Positions 25,309 through 34,058 of a stretch of 64,000 bases of DNA are shown piece by piece (position 1 is the first letter of the stretch; every line of letters begins with the position of its first letter). Where the stretch lies: contig JAHBTE010000001.1 in the NCBI GenBank assembly GCA_019638675.1, positions 2,078,605 through 2,142,604 of the forward strand, given 5' to 3'. The notes below the pieces were generated by a model that saw nothing but the letters and a program-made list of their open reading frames with translations, was not told the origin of the DNA and made no database searches. The position numbers and the translations under genes were made by a program. The stretch comes from Fimbriimonadaceae bacterium. Lineage in GTDB: Bacteria > Armatimonadota > Fimbriimonadia > Fimbriimonadales > Fimbriimonadaceae.

Positions 25309-26403
25309 ATGCATCCTACTTTAGAGGCTCTACTACGCAAAGTTATGGAGGTCGACGCAAGTGACCTCCATATCAAAGCGGATAATCCGCCATTGATGCG
25401 AGTGCGGGGTGACCTGCATAGAACAGACCTGCCGGTTCTCACGGAGGGCCAAGTTGAAGAAATCTTTAACTCAATTCTCACGCAAGATCGGAAAGAGAGA
25501 TTACATAGCTTCAAGGAGTGCGATCTTTCGGTCGCCGTGCCTGGATTAGCTCGCTTTCGCGTGAATTTATTTTGGCAACGTCATAAGATGGGCGGCGTTT
25601 TTCGACTAATCCCATTCACTATCCGCACAATTGATGAGCTTCGCTTGCCCAAGGTCTGCAAGACTCTTAGTCTTCTGCCTCGAGGATTGATTCTTGTTAC
25701 CGGCCCAACGGGAAGCGGAAAGTCAACCTCGCTCGCCGCGATGATTGACCACATTAATACCAGCGTGCGAAGGCATATTCTGACTGTCGAAGACCCAATT
25801 GAATATGTTCATCCCGATAAGATGAGCATTATCAACCAACGCGAGTTGGGGACAGATACACACAGTTTTGCCGATGCTCTTCGCCACGTGATGCGCCAGA
25901 ATCCCGACGTGATTCTGGTTGGTGAAATGCGCGATTTGGAGACGATCCAGCTTGCAATCACTGCGGCGGAAACTGGTCACTTGGTGTTTTCAACCTTGCA
26001 CACGGTAGATGCGGCCCAAACAATTGACCGGATTGTGGACGTATTTGATAGTGAGCAACAAGCCCAGATCAGAACGCAGTTGAGCGTTACGCTTCAAGCG
26101 GTTGTTTCGCAAACTCTGTTGCCGCGGATTGATGAAGCGGGTCGGGTTGCAGCTCACGAAGTTATGGTTTGCACCCCAGCAATTCGAACCCTGATCCGGG
26201 ATGGCAAAACTCACCAAATCATGCCGCACATTCAAACAGGCAACGATTTTGGAATGCAGACACTGGATGGTTGTTTGCTCCAACTCTTGCGGGAACAAAA
26301 GGTAGATTACGAGCACGCACTATCTAAAAGCTCGAACACAGCGGAATTCCACCGTCGAGCAGAAAAAGAAGGTTTAGCGGAGGCAACAGCCCTTGCGCAT
26401 TGA
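25309..26403 (+). CDS. pilT: PilT-family twitching motility ATPase, second copy
   Basis: This 364-residue retraction ATPase has ASDLHIKADNPPLMRVRG at the start, Walker A GPTGSGKSTS near residue 133, Walker B DVILVGEMRD, His box TGHLVFSTLHT and a PilT-type AIRTLIRD motif. It is closest in layout to canonical PilT. Its end overlaps the start of the third copy by 11 bases, so the products are made from one message and may form mixed hexamers. Confidence 0.92.
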   Translation: MHPTLEALLRKVMEVDASDLHIKADNPPLMRVRGDLHRTDLPVLTEGQVEEIFNSILTQDRKERLHSFKECDLSVAVPGLARFRVNLFWQRHKMGGVFRLIPFTIRTIDELRLPKVCKTLSLLPRGLILVTGPTGSGKSTSLAAMIDHINTSVRRHILTVEDPIEYVHPDKMSIINQRELGTDTHSFADALRHVMRQNPDVILVGEMRDLETIQLAITAAETGHLVFSTLHTVDAAQTIDRIVDVFDSEQQAQIRTQLSVTLQAVVSQTLLPRIDEAGRVAAHEVMVCTPAIRTLIRDGKTHQIMPHIQTGNDFGMQTLDGCLLQLLREQKVDYEHALSKSSNTAEFHRRAEKEGLAEATALAH

Positions 26404-27580
26404 GGAATTACTCCGCCGATGCGTAAGCATGAACGGCTCAGACTTGCACATCAAAACAGATACTGGAACTGTGTATGTTCGGGTGTACGGTGAGCTTTAT
26501 CCGTTAGAGGATGTGCCTCACTTCACCGATCAAGATTTTCGAGAGGCGGTTAGTGATTTGCTTCGTCCAGATCAGGTTGCCCGATTTGATAAGGATTTAG
26601 AACTTGACTTTGCGCTGGAGATTGCCGGAGTTTCTCGGTTCCGAGGCAACTTGTTCCAGCAACGCGAGCATGCACAGGCGGTATTCCGCGTGATTCCGTT
26701 TGAAATCGCTTCGATGGAGGATTTGAATCTTCCTCAGGCTTGCTATGATTTCATTGAGCGACCACGCGGATTGGTTCTCGTAACTGGCCCAGCGGGGAGT
26801 GGAAAATCCACAACTCTCGCGGCCATGATCGACCGGATCAACCGGAACGAAGACCTGCACATTGTAACGGTTGAAGACCCGATCGAATTCGTTCATGACG
26901 ACCATGTTGCACTCATCAACCAACGTGAGTTAGACGTTGATACTTTGAGTTTTGCCAACGCACTCAAGTACGTGCTTCGGCAAGACCCGGACGTCATCCT
27001 CGTCGGAGAAATGCGCGATCTGGAGACGATCCACCTTGCAATTACTGCCGCGGAGACAGGCCACCTCGTTTTTGCCACATTACATACAGTAGATGCACTT
27101 CAAACTGTGGATCGAATTGTCGACGTGTTCCCTCAGCATCAGCAGCAACAGATTCGTATGCAGCTTTCAGTCAACCTGCTAGGGGTTGTCAGTCAAAGTC
27201 TTGTCAAACGCAAAGATGGTCGGGGGCGCGTTGCCGCATTCGAAATTCTTAACGCGACAAGCGCGGTACGTAACCTGATCCGTGAAAACAAGAGCTACCA
27301 AATCGGTTCAATTATTCAAACTGGGGCAAAGCAAAAAATGCAAACCTTGGATCAGTCGCTCGCCCGCCTAGTTGAAGCTGGTTTGGTAGATATGGAAGAG
27401 GCAAAGTCTAAAGCAAAAGACCGCGCTGAGTTTCTCCGTATTGTTGATGTCGGCACAGGTAAGGCGTTCAAAAATAACGCTGTTTCACACGTAAATACGC
27501 CTCCCCCAACTGATCCAACAACTTCCCAGCCTGGGCCAGTGCGAGGGCAACCTAATCGTCCAAAAGTAGGCGGTGACTAA
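26393..27580 (+). CDS. pilT: PilT-family ATPase, third copy with C-terminal extension
   Basis: The 395-residue ATPase starts with TTG (26393) inside the end of the second copy. It has GSDLHIKTDTGTVYVRV, Walker A GPAGSGKSTT near residue 132, Walker B DVILVGEMRD, and a perfect AVRNLIRE motif. A Pro/Thr/Gly-rich tail of about 30 residues (TPPPTDPTTSQPGPVRG) is extra compared with the other copies. A bidirectional terminator follows. It completes a three-gene set with the divergent copy first. Confidence 0.92.
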   Translation: MRIEELLRRCVSMNGSDLHIKTDTGTVYVRVYGELYPLEDVPHFTDQDFREAVSDLLRPDQVARFDKDLELDFALEIAGVSRFRGNLFQQREHAQAVFRVIPFEIASMEDLNLPQACYDFIERPRGLVLVTGPAGSGKSTTLAAMIDRINRNEDLHIVTVEDPIEFVHDDHVALINQRELDVDTLSFANALKYVLRQDPDVILVGEMRDLETIHLAITAAETGHLVFATLHTVDALQTVDRIVDVFPQHQQQQIRMQLSVNLLGVVSQSLVKRKDGRGRVAAFEILNATSAVRNLIRENKSYQIGSIIQTGAKQKMQTLDQSLARLVEAGLVDMEEAKSKAKDRAEFLRIVDVGTGKAFKNNAVSHVNTPPPTDPTTSQPGPVRGQPNRPKVGGD

Positions 27581-27608
27581 AAAATGGCTTCCTTTTGGAA
27601 GCCATTTT
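27581..27608. terminator. Bidirectional terminator between pilT and a PEP-CTERM gene
   Basis: A 12-bp perfect stem (27581-27592 with 27597-27608) with a TTTT loop has A-rich and T-rich flanks. It ends both the pilT operon and the convergent minus-strand gene. Confidence 0.9.
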
Positions 27609-27613
27609 CAGTT

Positions 27614-28798
27614 TTAGCTCTTCTTTTTCCGCTTTATGAGCGCGGCTAAGCCAAGGCCAAGGGCTACCATCGTGGCAGGTTCAGGAACGCTTTGCAGGCG
27701 GTAAACACTTCCGCCAAAACTCGTAAGAAGAATTTCACCATTTGCATCCGGTTCAATACCGGTGTAGCTGATGGAAGCTCCCAGACCAGCCGTATACTCT
27801 TCAAGGCTCAGAGCCACGTTTGCAGCGTTAGGATCGATTGAAAAGAGCTTTCTCGTTACGAAGTCAGCGAAGAAATAGCGACCAACATAGTGGCTGCCTA
27901 ATGCAGAACCGCGATAAACGAATCCGCCCGTGATACTCTCGCCAACAGAGTGGCTGTATTCGTAAATCGGTGGAACTGCGTTCGCGGCGGGAGGAGCGAC
28001 TGCAAACGGGTTCGTATGGGTTCCTTCCAACGCTTGCCACCCATAGTTCACTCCGCCGACATTGCCTGCCATCCGGTTGACTTCTTCCCACGCATCTTGT
28101 CCAACATCGCCAATGTAGAGGTCACCGTTCGTATCAAACGAAAACTTGAATGGATTTCGTAATCCATAAGCCCAAATTTCGTCTAATCCGGGTGCGTTGA
28201 CGAACGGGTTGTCGGTTGGAACTGAATAGCCAGTACCGTTACCGCTGACGTCAATCCGCATGATTTTGCCAAGCATGTTATTGATGTTCTGAGCATCGTT
28301 TTCCGGATCATTGCTTCCGCCCCCATCTCCCATTGCGATATAAAACATTCCGTCTCCGCCAAATTTAATATTTCCGCCGTAGTGATTGCTTGCGTTAGTT
28401 GGGTGGGGAACACTGATGATGTGTTGAGCGGTCGCAAGGTTAAAGTTAGTGGTGCGAATTACATCAAGTGCTTTGGTTTGGTTGTTCACATAGCTTAAAT
28501 AGACTCGACCGTTAGCCGCGTAGTTGGGGTCAAAAGCCAATCCGAGTAGACCTCTTTCACCGGCTGTGTCTATGCCAGTAACCGTCGCTACAGGGGCTCC
28601 CACAACACCGTTAGTTACGGGAACGATCTGCCCGGTTTTTTGGAGAGCATAGTACCGATTTGGATTGAGGGGATCACCGTAGGCACCGGTAAGCTGGCTC
28701 ATTCCCGTTCCATATTGAACAGCGGTGAGTTGGGCAAATGCGCCAGTTGCCAGAATTGCGGCGGTTAATGCAGTAGTTGTTCGCAGGCTTAACTTCAT
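27614..28798 (-). CDS. Secreted PQQ-type sugar dehydrogenase-like beta-propeller with PEP-CTERM tail
   Basis: The 394-residue protein has a signal peptide (1-22), a six-bladed beta-propeller of the glucose/sorbosone dehydrogenase type (marks: GERGLLGLAFDPNY, YIAMGDGGGSNDPENDAQN, IWAYGLRNPFKFSFD, GDVGQDAWEEVNRM and GGFVYRGSALG) and a C-terminal sorting tail: SVPEPATM, a hydrophobic segment and KRKKKS. Such propellers oxidise sugars with PQQ or act as non-catalytic relatives. The PEP-CTERM tail implies processing by an exosortase, not encoded here. It is monocistronic and divergent from metX. Confidence 0.85.
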   Translation of the reverse strand: MKLSLRTTTALTAAILATGAFAQLTAVQYGTGMSQLTGAYGDPLNPNRYYALQKTGQIVPVTNGVVGAPVATVTGIDTAGERGLLGLAFDPNYAANGRVYLSYVNNQTKALDVIRTTNFNLATAQHIISVPHPTNASNHYGGNIKFGGDGMFYIAMGDGGGSNDPENDAQNINNMLGKIMRIDVSGNGTGYSVPTDNPFVNAPGLDEIWAYGLRNPFKFSFDTNGDLYIGDVGQDAWEEVNRMAGNVGGVNYGWQALEGTHTNPFAVAPPAANAVPPIYEYSHSVGESITGGFVYRGSALGSHYVGRYFFADFVTRKLFSIDPNAANVALSLEEYTAGLGASISYTGIEPDANGEILLTSFGGSVYRLQSVPEPATMVALGLGLAALIKRKKKS

Positions 28799-28866
28799 AA
28801 TTCTCCTCTCATCACCAAAGCGATATTTCCTTTATACAGGGTTATCCTGTTAATTTTCCTGAGTTT

Positions 28867-30021
28867 ATGAAAACTTTACGTCTGGGCTGGGGAAAGCGGC
28901 AAGGTAGATTTGAATTCATGCCGAACTTGCCGGAGGATTCAATAGACAGTGCCTTGTTCCAAGAGAACGAACGCACGTCGTCAGTTGGTCAGCCGAAGCA
29001 AATAGTTTCTGTGGGCGAACTCCATTTGAGAGCGGGAGGTTACTTGCCCCACGTAAACGTAGCTTATGAGACTTGGGGCACTCTGAATTCAAATGCTTCC
29101 AACGCTATTCTTATCTGCCATGCGCTCAGTGGAGATTCCCACGCGATAGGTTGGTGGGATCGCATAGTTGGGCCAGGAAAAGCAATCGATACAGATCGAT
29201 ACTTTGTTGTGTGTAGCAATGCGTTAGGCGGTTGCCAAGGCACGACCGGGCCAGCAAGCGTTGCGGAAGACGACCGACCTTACGGAAGCAGATTCCCGGT
29301 CGTTCGAGTCGAGGATATGGTTGAAGTCCAGGCTCGTCTTGCCGACCATCTTGGAATCAGCCGGTGGCATTGTGTCGCAGGTGGAAGTATGGGCGGAATG
29401 CAAGCACTCTGCTGGGCGGTGCAGTATCCAGATCGCGTTGCTGGCGTGTGGGCTACTGCATCCTGCGCGGCCCACAGCGCAATGCAGATAGGATTTAACG
29501 AAGTAGGCAGGCAAGCCATTCAACGTGATCCTGAATGGAGGGGCGGCGACTACTATGATCGCTCGGGGCCTGTTAATGGGTTATCGGTAGCCCGTATGGC
29601 GGGGCATATTAGCTATCTATCCGATCAAAGCTTTACCATGAAGTTTGGGCGAAGGCTTCAAGATGGAGACGAGTTCCGATTCGATAACGGAATCGAGTTT
29701 GCGGTCGAGAGCTACTTAAACTATCAAGGCGATAAATTCACAAATCGCTTTGACGCCAATTCGTACTTGGTTTTAACACGGGCTATCGATTATTTTTCGC
29801 TAGAAAATATCGAGATGGCCAAATGCAAATTTCTTTTCACTAGCTTTGATTCTGACTGGATTTACCCATCCCATCAGAGCGAGCAACTCCACGCCATGGC
29901 AGAGAAAGCAGGGAAGCAGTCAGAGTGGCACGAGATTGCTTCTCCGATGGGGCATGACTCGTTTTTATTGGATGATCAGCGGCAGGCAGAGATTGTGAAA
30001 GACTGGTTATTGCGGTTTTAA
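28867..30021 (+). CDS. metX: Homoserine O-acetyltransferase
   Basis: MetX acetylates homoserine in methionine synthesis. The 384-residue alpha/beta hydrolase-fold protein has LPHVNVAYETWGTLN, the catalytic Ser in GGSMGGM near residue 175, Asp in SDWIYP near 328, and His in GHDSFLLD near the C-terminus. Some relatives with this fold use succinyl-CoA, so the acyl donor is inferred. The chosen ATG gives the usual size; a second ATG 17 codons in is an alternative. No SAM riboswitch is seen in the 68-base upstream gap. Confidence 0.9.
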   Translation: MKTLRLGWGKRQGRFEFMPNLPEDSIDSALFQENERTSSVGQPKQIVSVGELHLRAGGYLPHVNVAYETWGTLNSNASNAILICHALSGDSHAIGWWDRIVGPGKAIDTDRYFVVCSNALGGCQGTTGPASVAEDDRPYGSRFPVVRVEDMVEVQARLADHLGISRWHCVAGGSMGGMQALCWAVQYPDRVAGVWATASCAAHSAMQIGFNEVGRQAIQRDPEWRGGDYYDRSGPVNGLSVARMAGHISYLSDQSFTMKFGRRLQDGDEFRFDNGIEFAVESYLNYQGDKFTNRFDANSYLVLTRAIDYFSLENIEMAKCKFLFTSFDSDWIYPSHQSEQLHAMAEKAGKQSEWHEIASPMGHDSFLLDDQRQAEIVKDWLLRF

Positions 30022-30107
30022 GTTGCTTGGGCTGATAAATCCACCTCATATACATCATAATAATTTCAGCTTTTGTTGGCTGGTTAAATTCAAATATCGG
30101 GGAGACT

Positions 30108-30536
30108 TTGGAAAAATACGCTGTGCTCATGATCGGCGGCGAGGATGCTCGTCGTGGCTTTTTGAAACGTGCGATGGAGCGTACTCGCATTGTGCACGAG
30201 GAGGTTTATTTTGTCTATCCGGCTGATTTTGTAGAGCAGTGCGTAGAGCTATTCTCCGAGGGCAGACACGTCAAATTTATTCTTCTGTGTTCCGATTTAG
30301 TTGAGGAAGAAGCCGTGCAGATTACAAAAACGTTACGAGGGTGTGAGGTGCTGCACTCATCCAAAATCGTTGTAGAGAGAGCGAAGCATTCTGATTTATT
30401 ACCAATCATCGGGGCAGGGGCAACGAGCATCATTGATGCACCCGAAACTCAGGCGGAGGCGGACGAGATTTATCTGCAGACCGCTTGTTATTGGATTCTC
30501 GCTGACCGACAGCCTCAGTTGAATCTAAAGAGTTAA
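30108..30536 (+). CDS. Small cytoplasmic protein with possible receiver-like fold, unknown
   Basis: I do not recognise this 142-residue protein. It starts with TTG, chosen because GGGGAGA lies just upstream. The alternation of hydrophobic strands (YAVLMIGG, VKFILLCSD, KIVVERA, ATSIIDAP) with helices looks like a Rossmann or receiver-like fold, with an acidic residue after the third strand (LLCSDLVEEE) but no clear phosphoacceptor signature. It stands between metX and the tRNA genes. No operon partner is seen. Confidence 0.55.
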   Translation: MEKYAVLMIGGEDARRGFLKRAMERTRIVHEEVYFVYPADFVEQCVELFSEGRHVKFILLCSDLVEEEAVQITKTLRGCEVLHSSKIVVERAKHSDLLPIIGAGATSIIDAPETQAEADEIYLQTACYWILADRQPQLNLKS

Positions 30537-30568
30537 GGCCTAATTCCTTGGGACAAGTGGCCCGTTCG

Positions 30569-30598
30569 TTGCTAACTCACCCTGGGTTATGACATACT
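30569..30598 (+). promoter_or_regulatory. Possible promoter for the tRNA pair
   Basis: TTGCTA (30569-30574) and CATACT (30593-30598) are separated by 18 bases and lie 14 bases before the tRNA-Asp 5' end. The match is partial. Confidence 0.35.
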
Positions 30599-30611
30599 CC
30601 TAATCCTCTGC

Positions 30612-30687
<76 letters not shown>

Positions 30688-30700
30688 TAGAACCCAGAGT

Positions 30701-30776
30701 GCCGCGGTAGCTCAGTTGGTAGAGCAAAGCACTGAAAATGCTTGGGTCGCCGGTTCGAGTCCGGCTTGCGGCACCA
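30701..30776 (+). tRNA. tRNA-Phe (anticodon GAA)
   Basis: The cloverleaf starts GCCGCGG, has D arm GCTCAGTTGGTAGAGC, anticodon GAA in ACTGAAAAT, T loop TTCGAGT and an encoded CCA end. It lies 13 bases after tRNA-Asp and is followed by a T-run, so the two tRNAs form one transcript. Confidence 0.97.
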
Positions 30777-30786
30777 CTTTTTTAAT

Positions 30787-31290
30787 TTATTCCTCGGTAT
30801 GAAGGAGAACTTCTAACAAGCAGACGTCTCGCCATTGGCTGTCTAACTGGCCATGCTTTTCATGGATTCCTACGTCGCGGTAGCCAGTGCTTCTAAATAA
30901 TTCTAAGCTGGATTCGTTTTCGGGAAAGATTTTGGCAATCAGTTTCCAAAAACCTTGTTCACCTGCGGTTGTATGGCAATGGTTGATTAACTGCTTACCA
31001 ATTCCTTGCCCACGGTGGTTAGGGTCAACGTAGACAGAGATTTCACCGACTCCCGCATAAACTCGGCGACTGCTCGTTGGGGAGACTCTGACGAAGCCAG
31101 TGACGAAGTCTACGTCGTTATAGCTAACAAGAAATATAGGGTCGGATTCAACGAGTAGCTGAATGTCGTCCCAGCCGCGGAGCTTGGTTTCAAAAGTTGC
31201 AATCCGCTCAGCAATTCCATCCGAATAGATTTCTGCGACTCGCTTGTAGTCCGCCATGGAAATCGGTCGAATTGCTATCGAACTTGGCAT
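30787..31290 (-). CDS. GNAT family N-acetyltransferase (phosphinothricin acetyltransferase-like)
   Basis: The 167-residue protein fits the PAT subgroup of GNAT enzymes: IRPISMADYKRVAEIYSDGIAERIATFET at the start (a stretch read in parts), the GEISVYVDPNHRGQGIGKQL acetyl-CoA loop near residues 93-112, and LELFRSTGYRDVGIHEKHGQLDSQWRD near the end. Family members acetylate phosphinothricin, methionine sulfone or related amino acids. The natural substrate here is unknown. It is a single gene on the minus strand, opposite to the rpmB promoter region. Confidence 0.87.
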   Translation of the reverse strand: MPSSIAIRPISMADYKRVAEIYSDGIAERIATFETKLRGWDDIQLLVESDPIFLVSYNDVDFVTGFVRVSPTSSRRVYAGVGEISVYVDPNHRGQGIGKQLINHCHTTAGEQGFWKLIAKIFPENESSLELFRSTGYRDVGIHEKHGQLDSQWRDVCLLEVLLHTEE

Positions 31291-31357
31291 TGAGAGTATT
31301 CTGGCACTCAGCGTAGTGCTGTTTTTGGTTCAAACTGCCCAAAATTGCCTTACACAG

Positions 31358-31387
31358 TTGAGGGAGCGACCAATGATTCAGTATAGT
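31358..31387 (+). promoter_or_regulatory. Promoter for rpmB
   Basis: TTGAGG (31358-31363) and TATAGT (31382-31387) are 18 bases apart. The transcript would start near 31394, leaving a 30-base leader with a good CAGGAGA ribosome binding site before the ATG. Confidence 0.55.
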
Positions 31388-31424
31388 AGGAGGTCGCGGC
31401 TACGCCGTATTCAGGAGATTTAAG

Positions 31425-31691
31425 ATGGCAAGGGTATGTCAGGTAAGCGGAAAGAAGGCAAATAAGGCGAAGCACGTGCGGCACCGCCACTCGGCTTGGA
31501 AGTTCCGTGCACCCCACAAGAACCGATGGCAACACGCCAACCTTCAAACTGTGACCATCAACACTCCTAACGGAAAAGTGCGAATGACAGTTGCCGCTTC
31601 GGTAATGAAGACCGAAGAATTCGCAATGGTTGTTTGCGGATTGAAGCCAATTCCAAAAGCTTGGCTGACCAAACCAGACTACAACGTTTGA
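31425..31691 (+). CDS. rpmB: Ribosomal protein bL28
   Basis: The 88-residue basic protein begins MARVCQVSGKKANKAKHVRHRHSAWKF (in parts), the signature of bL28 in the large ribosomal subunit. It has a single Cys in the position of the first zinc ligand, so the zinc-binding form is not conserved. It is monocistronic, with its own promoter and terminator. Confidence 0.94.
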   Translation: MARVCQVSGKKANKAKHVRHRHSAWKFRAPHKNRWQHANLQTVTINTPNGKVRMTVAASVMKTEEFAMVVCGLKPIPKAWLTKPDYNV

Positions 31692-31705
31692 TCAAGATTT
31701 AGATA

Positions 31706-31739
31706 AAAAAGCCGCTTGGTGAAAACCAAGCGGCTTTTT
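31706..31739. terminator. Terminator after rpmB
   Basis: A 15-bp perfect stem (31706-31720 with 31725-31739) capped by a GAAA tetraloop ends in a T-run on the plus strand and an A-run on the left, so it may also serve the convergent aminotransferase. Confidence 0.93.
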
Positions 31740-31752
31740 CTGTTTAACTCAG

Positions 31753-32979
31753 TTAGTTTCCAGCCGCGACTGGAGAATTCAAAGTTCGACCGGGATAGGT
31801 TTGCAATGCGATTTCCAAGCAGTCCATTGCTTTGCCTAAGTCCTCCAAGTTGAGCACGTAAGCAATCCGCACTTCATCTAATCCGCATCCCTTTGTTGAA
31901 TAGAATCCCGTGCCGGGGGCCATCATTACGGTCGAATTGTTGTGTCGGAACTCTTCAAGCATCCATTGGCAGAAGCGGTCGCTGTCGTCGATAGGGAGCC
32001 GCACCGTTGCGTAGAACGCACCGTGAATATCAGGGCAGGTAACGCCTGGCATCGCGCGGAGGCGAGAAACAAGCAGATCGCGGCGACGGGTGTATTCCAA
32101 TCGCAGATCATCAAAATAGCTTTGCGGCGTGTCTAACGCGCCAATAACACCAATCATCTCAAGGGTTGGTGAAGATAGCCGTGCCTGAGCAAAGCGTACG
32201 GCGGCATCCATGATCTCTTTGTTCTTGGTAACAAAGAATCCGATCCTCGCACCGCAAAGGCTGTAACGCTTGCTGACCGAATCCACCATGATTGCGTTTT
32301 GTTCAGTACCGGCGAGTTGCAAAACGCTGACCGGGCGAACTCCATCGTAAGCAAACTCCCGATAAACTTCGTCAGCGATGACATAGAGATTGTGCTCGTT
32401 TGCAATTGAAATGAGTTCTTCGAGTTGTTGTTTGCTGTAAATGGTTCCAGTTGGGTTGCCTGGGTTACAGATGATGATTGCTTTGGTGCGATCTGTCACG
32501 CGCTTCGCAAATTCTGAACTTGGCGGTAGCGCGAAGTTGTCTTCGATTTTCGTAGGGATAGGAACAACATTGATCCCAGTGCCAGCGGCAAATCCGATGT
32601 AGTTGGCGTATAGCGGTTCCGGCACGATAACTTCGTCGCCTTCGTTGCAGATCACATTGAGGGCGATGTTCAGTGACTCTGATCCAGCGGTTGTGATGAT
32701 GACTTCATCAGTGGAAACATCTATTCTGTTTTTGCGGTAATCGGCGGCGACTTTCTCCCGAAGCTCGGCAATACCAGCGGAGTTGGAATACTCTAAAACC
32801 TGCAAATTAGAGCTCTTCACGGCATCCCAAAACTGCGCCGGACTCGGGACATCAGGTTGACCAATATTGAGGTGGTACACCTTGACTCCTAACTTTTTAG
32901 CGGCATCGGCATAGGGTGCAAGTTTGCGGATCGGCGAGGCCGGCATTGCTTTGGCGCGTCGTGAAAGAGGGAGAGCCAT
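31753..32979 (-). CDS. Class I pyridoxal-phosphate aminotransferase (aspartate aminotransferase-like)
   Basis: The start at 32979 gives 408 residues opening with ALPLSRRAKAMPASPIRKL, typical of AspC-like enzymes of the AATase I-gamma group. The upstream in-frame extension of 58 residues overlaps the divergent gene and has no conserved features, so it is not used. Marks are HLNIGQPDVPSP, ICNPGNPTGTIYS, the PLP Lys in MVDSVSKRYSLCGARIGF near residue 236, and the conserved Arg in EVRIAYVLN. It transfers amino groups between amino acids and 2-oxo acids; the exact substrate is unclear, aspartate being the likely one. Confidence 0.9.
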   Translation of the reverse strand: MALPLSRRAKAMPASPIRKLAPYADAAKKLGVKVYHLNIGQPDVPSPAQFWDAVKSSNLQVLEYSNSAGIAELREKVAADYRKNRIDVSTDEVIITTAGSESLNIALNVICNEGDEVIVPEPLYANYIGFAAGTGINVVPIPTKIEDNFALPPSSEFAKRVTDRTKAIIICNPGNPTGTIYSKQQLEELISIANEHNLYVIADEVYREFAYDGVRPVSVLQLAGTEQNAIMVDSVSKRYSLCGARIGFFVTKNKEIMDAAVRFAQARLSSPTLEMIGVIGALDTPQSYFDDLRLEYTRRRDLLVSRLRAMPGVTCPDIHGAFYATVRLPIDDSDRFCQWMLEEFRHNNSTVMMAPGTGFYSTKGCGLDEVRIAYVLNLEDLGKAMDCLEIALQTYPGRTLNSPVAAGN

Positions 32980-33059
32980 CTGTAACTGGAATATTACTGT
33001 AGATTCCAAATAGTTAGGCCCGACCATCGGTTTTGGCGTTATTCGATTGGGAATACTGA

Positions 33060-34019
33060 GTGCAGATGGTTGATTTTTCTGATGTTCAGCGAGCTGCTTC
33101 GGTTTTGGATGGAGTGGCGCACAAAACACCCGTTTTGACATCGAAAACTGCAAATGAAAAGTTTGGGGCTCAACTGTATTTTAAATGTGAGAATTTTCAG
33201 AGAGCGGGAGCTTTTAAGTTCAGAGGGGCGTACTTTGCACTTAGTCAACTGAGTGAAGATCAGCGCACTAGAGGTGTTCTGACATACTCGTCGGGAAATC
33301 ACGCTCAAGCTCTGGCTCTGGCGGGAAAGTTGTTTGGCGTCCAAATTGTTGTGATCATGCCGAGCGACGCGCCTGCGCTCAAGGTGGCGGCAACCAAAGG
33401 GTACGGAGCGGAAGTAATTCTGTACGACCGAGACGAAACAAGCCGCGAAGCTCTGGGTTCTCAGATTTCCGCGGAGCGCGGGTTGACGGTGATTCCGCCA
33501 TACGACCACGTCGACATTGTTGCTGGGCAGGGAACAGTTGCCAAGGAGCTAATTGAGAAAGTGGGTGAGTTGGATTATTTGATGGTCTGCGCGGGTGGAG
33601 GCGGATTGCTGAGCGGATCGTCACTTTCTGCCAAAAAAGTTTCACCAAATTGCAAAGTGATTGGAGTTGAACCAGAAGCCGGCGACGATATCTGCCGGTC
33701 ATTTCGCTCTGGCCAACTAGAAACTTGCCACAACCCAGAAACTATCGCTGATGGGGCAAGAACTCCTTCGGCAAGCGAACTAACTTTTTCGATCATTAAA
33801 CAAAACGTATTTGACATGCTGAGCGTGACGGACTCTACTCTGATCGCATGCACCAAATTCTACGCCGAACGAATGAAGATCATTGTCGAGCCCACTGGTT
33901 GCCTTTCTCTCGCTGCTTTATGGGAGAACCAGCTGGATGTCGCGGGCAAAAAGGTGGGGGTCATCATCAGCGGTGGCAATGTGGATTTAGCGACTCTGGC
34001 TGAATTTTGGAATTCATAA
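33060..34019 (+). CDS. PLP-dependent threonine/serine dehydratase
   Basis: The 319-residue fold-type II enzyme has the PLP Lys in FQRAGAFKFRGAYFA near residue 48, SSGNHAQALALA near 75, the phosphate-binding CAGGGGLLSG near 177 and a conserved SGGNVDL near the end. It lacks the C-terminal ACT domain of biosynthetic IlvA, so it is a catabolic-type threonine dehydratase or a serine racemase. GTG (33060) or ATG (33066) can start it. It is divergent from the aminotransferase and close to the selenoprotein-like gene downstream. Confidence 0.88.
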   Translation: MQMVDFSDVQRAASVLDGVAHKTPVLTSKTANEKFGAQLYFKCENFQRAGAFKFRGAYFALSQLSEDQRTRGVLTYSSGNHAQALALAGKLFGVQIVVIMPSDAPALKVAATKGYGAEVILYDRDETSREALGSQISAERGLTVIPPYDHVDIVAGQGTVAKELIEKVGELDYLMVCAGGGGLLSGSSLSAKKVSPNCKVIGVEPEAGDDICRSFRSGQLETCHNPETIADGARTPSASELTFSIIKQNVFDMLSVTDSTLIACTKFYAERMKIIVEPTGCLSLAALWENQLDVAGKKVGVIISGGNVDLATLAEFWNS

Positions 34020-34058
34020 TAGCTCAGACGGGAGTAGTTTGTTGCACAATAGTAGACG

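Noticed and set aside
28799-28866. SAM riboswitch before metX
   Set aside because: The gap is only 68 bases and has none of the SAM core motifs.
32980-33153. N-terminal extension of the aminotransferase
   Set aside because: It overlaps the divergent dehydratase gene, and the family start is at 32979.
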